DNA of 64,000 nt from the NCBI GenBank assembly GCA_964242215.1, contig CAXTCJ010000002.1:62001-126000 (forward strand). The letters run 5' to 3'. How positions within the stretch are numbered: the stretch's first letter is position 1; each line of letters begins with the position of its first letter. Source of the DNA: LMUY01 sp964242215. Its GTDB lineage: Bacteria > Pseudomonadota > Alphaproteobacteria > Acetobacterales > Acetobacteraceae. The notes beneath the pieces are model-generated. The model saw nothing but the letters and a program-made list of their open reading frames with translations, was not told the origin of the DNA and did not search any database. The position numbers were made by a program, and so were the translations under genes. Below, one piece after another: positions 58,471 to 64,000 of the stretch.

Positions 58471-60408
58471 ATGATCGCCGAGAGTGCCGCAAAGATAGCC
58501 CGTGCAGGCCAGCAGATTAGCGCGTCCACTGCTACGGACTTTGCTGACGAGCTGAATCGGCAGCTTAATAATATACTCGGTTGGCCGTTTCAAGCTGCCG
58601 GCGGCACCGCGTCTGACAACCAAGGGAATACAACCCAGGCCTTCAGCAGCCTTATTTTTACGCGCGTGCAAGGTGCGGAATGGATCGAAGGGCAGACTGT
58701 CAACATTCCCTCAAATACGCTGGCCTGTGCCATTGACGTCGCGCATACAATCAACGTGGAAGGCCTGCGCCAGGCGTACGAGCGCATCGCACAGGTCAAG
58801 ACCCTGAAAAAGTCGGCGACAGCGCGCGACATACTGCAGACGACGATCACCTTTGGTGTGATCTTCGCTGTTGAGGCCGCTGTGCCGCTGGAGCAGTTGG
58901 CGGACGAGCTCGACCGCCTCAACCGACAGACATCCCACGTTCACTGGGCCGATATGCTGGTGGTCGCGTCACATGGTGTGGTCAGCTACGCCGTCCAGTT
59001 CCCTGGCGAGCCGAGCATTTCCGGTCAGTGGATGCCGCCCGCCGAAGGGGCACTTACGAAGTATATCCCCGCAGTATACGTCGTGATGATCATTAAGCCG
59101 AGCGGCGCCAGCACCTTCAACCAGATGATCCACACCGTTCTTGCCCATCTGTGGCTTTTCTCGCCAGGCGCAAACCTGCCTGACCGTGAGGGGATCATTG
59201 ATGGTGTTCCAAATCATGCACTGACGCAGTCAGCTTACCAATACAGTGGGGCCGGCGAGCTGTTACCGGTTCCCGTCGACCAGATGGAAGGGCGGGTGAT
59301 GCCGCAGCGCCCGTTCTTGGTTCAGGAAAAGAAGGGGGAGACACTCGCGACGCTTCAATTTCTCAAATGGCAAGACGGTGGGGTTATCCTATCTCGAGGT
59401 AAGCTGCCGCTCGACGGTCTCATGGTCTTTCTCGGCGGCGATGTCCTAAAAAAGGCCGGAACAATCAGACGCGAAGGCCTGCAAATCTCGAATGTTCTGC
59501 CGATCTCAGAGCAGGACTTCCATGAAATGCTTGAGCGGATCCGGAGGCAGACCAATATGTTCGTCCGCGAGGATCCAGGAAAGTTCATTGTACAAAAGCT
59601 TGCTGACGAAGGTACGTCATCACCGTTTGTGGCCCGATTATTTCTCGGCGTGGTGAAGCTCGGCGACACATTGAGTGACAGTGAAAAGAAGGCCTTTGAG
59701 GCCGCCTACCATCCACTCGTCTCCACGCTTTTGGAAATCAGAACGACCGCAAAGGAACTGACTGATGTCTATGCCGACCACGTAGCTAAGGTCGTAGCGG
59801 GTACCATTATTCGTGTACAGGGACAGATCATCCGGATCAGCGAGAGCATAGACCGCCCAGTCGCAAAGAAGGTTGATGAATTCCTGACTGCCGCGACGCG
59901 CTCATTCAAAGATAAAATGCAACGCGTCGCTAGCGCTCTCGGCGTTAACATCGGCTTCCTCTACCAAAAACCGGATGCATTCGAGCGCGGAATTGCAACG
60001 TTGGCACAGGTGGATGCACCACTGGCAAGATATCTGCGGGAGGCGCGGCTATGGGGTGATATCCTCGTTTCGACAAGAAATGAACTCGAGCATGGCGGTT
60101 GGCAGTTGTCTCGCATCTCCTACACGTTGAAAGAAGACGGCAACACCGTATCAACCAGCGAACCGATCATTGATGGTCAACCCGTGACCACATTCGTCAA
60201 GCATATGACCGATCGGTTGATGTGTTTTGTTGAGGAGGTGACAGTGCATTGTATTCAGCAGCGAATGCCGGCCGGCTTGTCCCTTACCGAGATAGCTTTA
60301 GCGCAGCGCGCTTCCGATCTAGCGCTGCGGTTTCAGCCGACATTGGCGAGCGGAGGAATGCCGCTCTGGCAGATCACCTACCATTTGGATAGCTTTGAAG
60401 AAACCTGA
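58471..60408 (+). CDS. Large hypothetical protein with a HEPN-like C terminus
   Basis: 645 residues from ATG 58471. N-terminal ~1-210 contains IFTRVQGAEWIEGQTVNIP and HWADMLVVASHGVVSYAVQF, with an alpha/beta look reminiscent of DUF6602-type domains. The middle (~330-470) is helical. Near the C terminus, EARLWGDILVSTRNELEHGG contains RNELEH, an Rx4H motif as in HEPN ribonucleases, in a helical setting. It converges on the 1186-aa gene with 15 bp between stops. A role in defence is suggested by motif and partner size, not shown. Confidence 0.55.
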   Translation: MIAESAAKIARAGQQISASTATDFADELNRQLNNILGWPFQAAGGTASDNQGNTTQAFSSLIFTRVQGAEWIEGQTVNIPSNTLACAIDVAHTINVEGLRQAYERIAQVKTLKKSATARDILQTTITFGVIFAVEAAVPLEQLADELDRLNRQTSHVHWADMLVVASHGVVSYAVQFPGEPSISGQWMPPAEGALTKYIPAVYVVMIIKPSGASTFNQMIHTVLAHLWLFSPGANLPDREGIIDGVPNHALTQSAYQYSGAGELLPVPVDQMEGRVMPQRPFLVQEKKGETLATLQFLKWQDGGVILSRGKLPLDGLMVFLGGDVLKKAGTIRREGLQISNVLPISEQDFHEMLERIRRQTNMFVREDPGKFIVQKLADEGTSSPFVARLFLGVVKLGDTLSDSEKKAFEAAYHPLVSTLLEIRTTAKELTDVYADHVAKVVAGTIIRVQGQIIRISESIDRPVAKKVDEFLTAATRSFKDKMQRVASALGVNIGFLYQKPDAFERGIATLAQVDAPLARYLREARLWGDILVSTRNELEHGGWQLSRISYTLKEDGNTVSTSEPIIDGQPVTTFVKHMTDRLMCFVEEVTVHCIQQRMPAGLSLTEIALAQRASDLALRFQPTLASGGMPLWQITYHLDSFEET

Positions 60409-60423
60409 GCCAAGGCGGCAGCC

Positions 60424-63400
60424 TCATCGAGCGGCACCGGCCGCTGCCGCCATTTGTTTCTCCTGCCCCACGTCGAGGGCTAGGAACACGACCTTTATCT
60501 CCCCTTCCGCGATCTTGTAATGCGCAATGAAGCCATAAGGTCGGGAGTCGGTCGGGGATATTTCGGTGGATCCCGTATAGCTGAATCCAACGGGTGCGTC
60601 ATCTGCAGCGAGCTGCTTCAGACGGTCGATGACAGCCTGCACCGCCTGTCCGGAGACGTAGGTCACGTGAAAAAAGAGTCGGCAAGTCGCATATCCGACG
60701 AGTTTTTGGAAGTGACCGCTGAGATTTGCCTGCACTGTCTGCCAATGTGCTGGGCTGCTGCATATGACCGCCTCGATCACTGCGAGCACGGTGGTGTCGC
60801 GCATTATCATCAAGTCGCGTTCACCAGGATTCCCCTTGGGGCTGTAGCCGCCCTTCGACTGATCCGGGACCGACCAGCGAAGAAAACCTAGTCGAGACAA
60901 AAGGAGCTCTCGTATGACGGCTGTGATCGAGTCTTCACAGCTATCAAGTCCAGCGACTTCCATCATGGGTACGAGAGCAATTATGCTTGCAGCTGCTCCT
61001 CGGACTTGTTCGATCACAAACTCCGAGAACGGGTCGTTCCCGAGGTGAACAACGGCGGCCTGCTGAATAGGATCGAGCAGGTGAAGGTCGCGGTAGCCCT
61101 CCCGAACCCGAACGACCGGATCGTCGTTCGTGAGGATCCTCACATTTCCCGCGAAGGGCTTGCCTTCCTGGATCTGAGCCCAGGCAGCCTGCAAAAGCTC
61201 CGTCTTACCGAAATCATCTTCGGCCGTTTTGAGCGCGCTCATTGCTTGTCGGGGATGGCCGAGCCTGGCCAGCGCAACTGCTCGGTAGACCTGCATTCGT
61301 TCGTCAGCATATCCGAGCATAGGGGAGGACAATGCCGCCAGTGCGTCCTCTGGCAGGTCCAAAGCTAGGTTGAGAATGGCGTGGTTCGCATGTAGGACTT
61401 GTTGGTCTGGTTGAGTTAAGTTGGCAGGGCTCGCTATGAGGCCCCTCGTTTCAACAAGGATCTTCCTGCCTTCGCGTGCGGCTTCGCCGTCAAGACGGCT
61501 AAACAGATTTCCTCCGAGAAGGGTGGCTATCCGTGCGGCAAGCCGGTTGACGTTGTACGTCCCGACGCGCGGATGACGGCGATACAGGGCTTCAAAGATC
61601 GTCTCTGCCGCAGCCGGACCGGGAGCGCCCGGTTGAGAAATGAGAGCCAGACCTTTGTGGAACTCTAAGATCTCTCCAGCGGCCTGTTTTTCCATAGAAT
61701 TGAGGTCAGCTGGAAGTTGAGTGGACAGTATTTTGTCCCACTCGCGCTTAGCGAAAAGAAGGCGCAATTCTGACCGGAACCGCGTAATCTCGCGTCCTTG
61801 GACTCGACCGAGCGTTTGGAGCCGCTGCTCTTCTTCAATGAATTTAGCGGCGGCACTGACCGCTCCTGCCGATAGCAATTCGTCGATTCGAGATTGCACC
61901 TCTGGCAATGAGTAAGTCACCCCTGCGTCTGTAGGGGAGAGCGTCGAGATCCGGCGGTCAATTTCGCCACGGCTTTCCCATGGCGCTATCGGAAGTAGCT
62001 GGGCCAGCACCATTGGCTCATCGGTTTCCAGAATAGCGGCAAGCAGCTTCTGACGACGCTCACCTGATAGCGCCTTCAAGGCAGCCGCAAGATCCTTGGC
62101 GATGGGTCGATCACGGGTTGATCCCATGCTGGCCTCATGGCGAGGCGCAAAGGCCGACAGTTTTCCCTTTTCCTTGTGGGACAGCGCTCCTGAGCGGACA
62201 TATTTCACGAGCGCCTCGTGAATATCATCCGGCAAAGCCGTACCGCGTTTAGCAGTCAGTCTGCAGAGAACGCGGACATGCGCACGAATCGAGCGCGCCA
62301 GGTCGCTCTCGATGATAAACGAATTGGCATTTGGTTCGTCGACCGTTTTCAGACGAGCCTGAACATCTATCGGAAACAGAAACTTTTCATGAAGCCCGGG
62401 ATCCCGCTGTGCGACCTCGAACAAGGCGGCGGACTCCGCCAGGCCAAGTCGATGGACGGAGAGGCTAAAATGACTCGCCGAAATAGCCCCAACGTATGAG
62501 GCAATGACTTGTCCTGGATCGACGTAGCTCGCCAGACCGCCGGCAGCGACGAGTTCTAAAGCAGCGGCTAGACGAGAGCCGGGGTCGACCGGTTCATTTC
62601 CAGGACAGAGGCAGGCGACCATTTCCGCAAGTGTGCTGGTGCTCGTGGAAAGAAGGACATCGTGAAGGGCTGTGCGTATTCCCTCTTGACCACTTAGGTC
62701 ATCGATAAAGCCTGGCTTCGAGTGCCGGTGTAGGGCTGCCAATAACGATGCTGTCTCAGACGGCTGGGCTAGACCTTTGTCAAGCCACCAGCTGAGGATC
62801 GAGACAGCGTCTTCAAAAGCGGCGGATTTGTCATGCAGGTCAGATTGACTGAGTAAGTCACGATCATACGCACCGGATGTGCCCTGCCATTGGGATATCA
62901 TGTAGCACGCCAAGGCACATGTCGGCGGATACATAACGAGATCCGCGACCAGGCGCGCGTGCCACCTAATCGAAAATAGAAAGTTGAAGAAAACGTCAGG
63001 GCGAGACTGAAGTAAATGGAAAAGCCGCGCCGCAAGCGGATTGGGCGCGGCGGAAAACGGAGCTGCCTCAATGTCTGCAACCAGCAGGCGGACTAACCCG
63101 AGTAGAGAACTGCTCGAATCCCAAGAGTCCTGTGCTACCCTTTCGACCGAAGGACCTTCCATCCAGACCGCTCGCTCGACGAGTGTCTCCGGCGGCGCGG
63201 TCAGAAAGTTCTGGTAGTCTTCGGGGTTTTGATCGTGAGCCACGGCGAGTTCTCTCATCCACCGGGCCCGGCTTTCCCGCCAGCCTTCAAGCGCTGGTTC
63301 ATTCTCGAGTATTGCGAATGCTGCTTCATGGAAGCGGGTAAGTTCCACTTCTCCCCAGCAATGCGAGGGAACTATCGGTGGGCTCCCGAGTGCATTCCAT

Positions 63401-63984
63401 TTGTCCCTCCAGATCCGAAGCTTAATTCGGTCATCTTTTGGAGAATCCGGCGCTAAGGCTTGGTCCCAAAGGCGTGCGGCAACCCAAGACGGCGATCGAC
63501 ATTTTAGCCCGTCGATTGTCAGCTCGCCTGCCTCCAGTTGCTTAGCGAGGCTCGCGATCTCGCCCTCCAAAGCGACATCCCGCACGAGCCCGGATCTGAC
63601 GGCGAAACGGTCCTTCAGGATGCGTTTAAACGCATCCATACCGGGATTGTCGGTTGATCGAAGGGCGCGATTTGCCTCATGAGCGATCTGGACTCGATCC
63701 CAAACGACCCGAGCCCATCCGCGTGCTACTAGCGATTGAAGGGTAGGTTGCTCTTCCTCGGATGACTGTGCCGCCTGATATGCTTCGAGCATACACGTCC
63801 AATCGGCTGCAAAAGTCACCTCGACGGCTTCGAGCAGGGCAAGGACAGTCTCGTCAGCAAGGAGCCCCTCGTCGCTGATCCTCCTCAGGTGGCTCGTCTC
63901 TGCACCGAGAAATCTTTGCATCCTGTCTCGCAAAATGCGCCTTGTCTCTGCTGGAGCGTGTTCGATGCTTGAAAAACGGGCCAT
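60424..63984 (-). CDS. Very large helical protein of unknown function
   Basis: 1186 residues from ATG 63984, 16 bp inside the window edge. Almost entirely alpha-helical, with TPR/HEAT-like stretches (DALAALSSPMLGYADERMQV, RAVALARLGHPRQAMSALKT around ~880-930) and a distinct mixed C-terminal domain (~1010-1186) including LLSRLGFLRWSVPDQSKGGY and YGFIAHYKIAEGEIKVVFLA. No Walker motif or nuclease signature is seen. Size and repeat build resemble scaffold or sensor components of multi-gene anti-phage systems. Genes right of the window would decide this. Confidence 0.6.
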   Translation of the reverse strand: MARFSSIEHAPAETRRILRDRMQRFLGAETSHLRRISDEGLLADETVLALLEAVEVTFAADWTCMLEAYQAAQSSEEEQPTLQSLVARGWARVVWDRVQIAHEANRALRSTDNPGMDAFKRILKDRFAVRSGLVRDVALEGEIASLAKQLEAGELTIDGLKCRSPSWVAARLWDQALAPDSPKDDRIKLRIWRDKWNALGSPPIVPSHCWGEVELTRFHEAAFAILENEPALEGWRESRARWMRELAVAHDQNPEDYQNFLTAPPETLVERAVWMEGPSVERVAQDSWDSSSSLLGLVRLLVADIEAAPFSAAPNPLAARLFHLLQSRPDVFFNFLFSIRWHARLVADLVMYPPTCALACYMISQWQGTSGAYDRDLLSQSDLHDKSAAFEDAVSILSWWLDKGLAQPSETASLLAALHRHSKPGFIDDLSGQEGIRTALHDVLLSTSTSTLAEMVACLCPGNEPVDPGSRLAAALELVAAGGLASYVDPGQVIASYVGAISASHFSLSVHRLGLAESAALFEVAQRDPGLHEKFLFPIDVQARLKTVDEPNANSFIIESDLARSIRAHVRVLCRLTAKRGTALPDDIHEALVKYVRSGALSHKEKGKLSAFAPRHEASMGSTRDRPIAKDLAAALKALSGERRQKLLAAILETDEPMVLAQLLPIAPWESRGEIDRRISTLSPTDAGVTYSLPEVQSRIDELLSAGAVSAAAKFIEEEQRLQTLGRVQGREITRFRSELRLLFAKREWDKILSTQLPADLNSMEKQAAGEILEFHKGLALISQPGAPGPAAAETIFEALYRRHPRVGTYNVNRLAARIATLLGGNLFSRLDGEAAREGRKILVETRGLIASPANLTQPDQQVLHANHAILNLALDLPEDALAALSSPMLGYADERMQVYRAVALARLGHPRQAMSALKTAEDDFGKTELLQAAWAQIQEGKPFAGNVRILTNDDPVVRVREGYRDLHLLDPIQQAAVVHLGNDPFSEFVIEQVRGAAASIIALVPMMEVAGLDSCEDSITAVIRELLLSRLGFLRWSVPDQSKGGYSPKGNPGERDLMIMRDTTVLAVIEAVICSSPAHWQTVQANLSGHFQKLVGYATCRLFFHVTYVSGQAVQAVIDRLKQLAADDAPVGFSYTGSTEISPTDSRPYGFIAHYKIAEGEIKVVFLALDVGQEKQMAAAAGAAR

Positions 63985-64000
63985 TCCTAGGTGAGACCTC

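Noticed and set aside
1..64000. CRISPR arrays, tRNA or rRNA genes
   Set aside because: No regularly spaced repeat series and no tRNA or rRNA signature sequences were seen on either strand by eye.

Overview
The window reads as part of a large conjugative or integrative element (plasmid or ICE) of a high-GC alphaproteobacterium, plausibly Acetobacteraceae-like. The strongest lineage marker is a GcrA-type cell-cycle regulator (36.6-37.2 kb), a family essentially restricted to Alphaproteobacteria. No rRNA, tRNA or CRISPR array was seen. The mobile character comes from the gene set: ssb, ArdC, a large ParB-like protein, an orphan C5 DNA methyltransferase, a giant methylase-helicase of DarB/strawberry-notch type, toprim and UvrD proteins, a Fic toxin-antitoxin pair and transposase debris.

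Layout. 1-2.2 kb (+): the end of a transfer-like cluster (membrane protein, exported lytic transglycosylase-like protein, small secreted protein). 2.3-7.4 kb: small regulators, a NERD-domain protein and a long stretch without convincing genes. 7.4-13.7 kb (-): a two-gene candidate defence system, a 1631-aa nuclease-STAND NTPase-repeat protein followed 3 nt later by a 471-aa HsdR-N-like nuclease with a Cys-rich tail. 13.8-17.6 kb (-): membrane and secreted proteins, two frame-broken genes, and an Mrr-N-like/HEPN-like pair. 18.0-20.6 kb (+): an ATP-grasp protein, an unknown protein and an SRAP/YedK gene split by one stop codon. 20.6-47.1 kb: an almost uninterrupted leftward block of more than 30 tightly packed genes (Fic/VbhA-like pair, ssb, C5 methyltransferase, DpdA-like transglycosylase, ParB-like, methylase-helicase, GcrA, ArdC, XF1762-like, DUF5983-like, UvrD, HD, toprim). 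47.3-50.2 kb (+): a DUF1173-like protein and a chimeric IS5-like transposase. 50.2-57.5 kb (-): a metabolic island of Avi_7169/Avi_7170/KPN_01858-type oxidoreductases with a peptide-type ABC transporter. 57.6-64 kb: a leftover Tat signal peptide and three large or unknown genes, probably another defence-type cargo that runs off the right edge.

The most notable pattern is a dispersed, base-paired DNA element. At least nine copies or variants lie 40-80 nt upstream of the first gene of successive leftward transcription units, always in the same orientation (5' sides near 3.2, 6.1, 24.2, 28.3, 30.7, 36.5, 39.1, 43.0 and 47.1 kb). Four copies share a nearly identical core, and the pairing arms show compensatory changes. 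The units they precede include ssb, ArdC, ParB-like and toprim genes. This matches the logic of single-stranded-DNA promoters (Frpo/ssi) in plasmid leading regions. My working model is that the block is the leading region, the + strand is the transferred strand, and oriT lies to the left.

Several block genes are damaged: three single in-frame stops (TAA, TGA, TAG at positions where homologues carry Tyr, Trp, Tyr), five frameshifts including an exact 8-nt tandem duplication, and a signal-peptide stub. These could be real decay or assembly error. Family names are from pattern recognition of the translated sequence; no database search was run.
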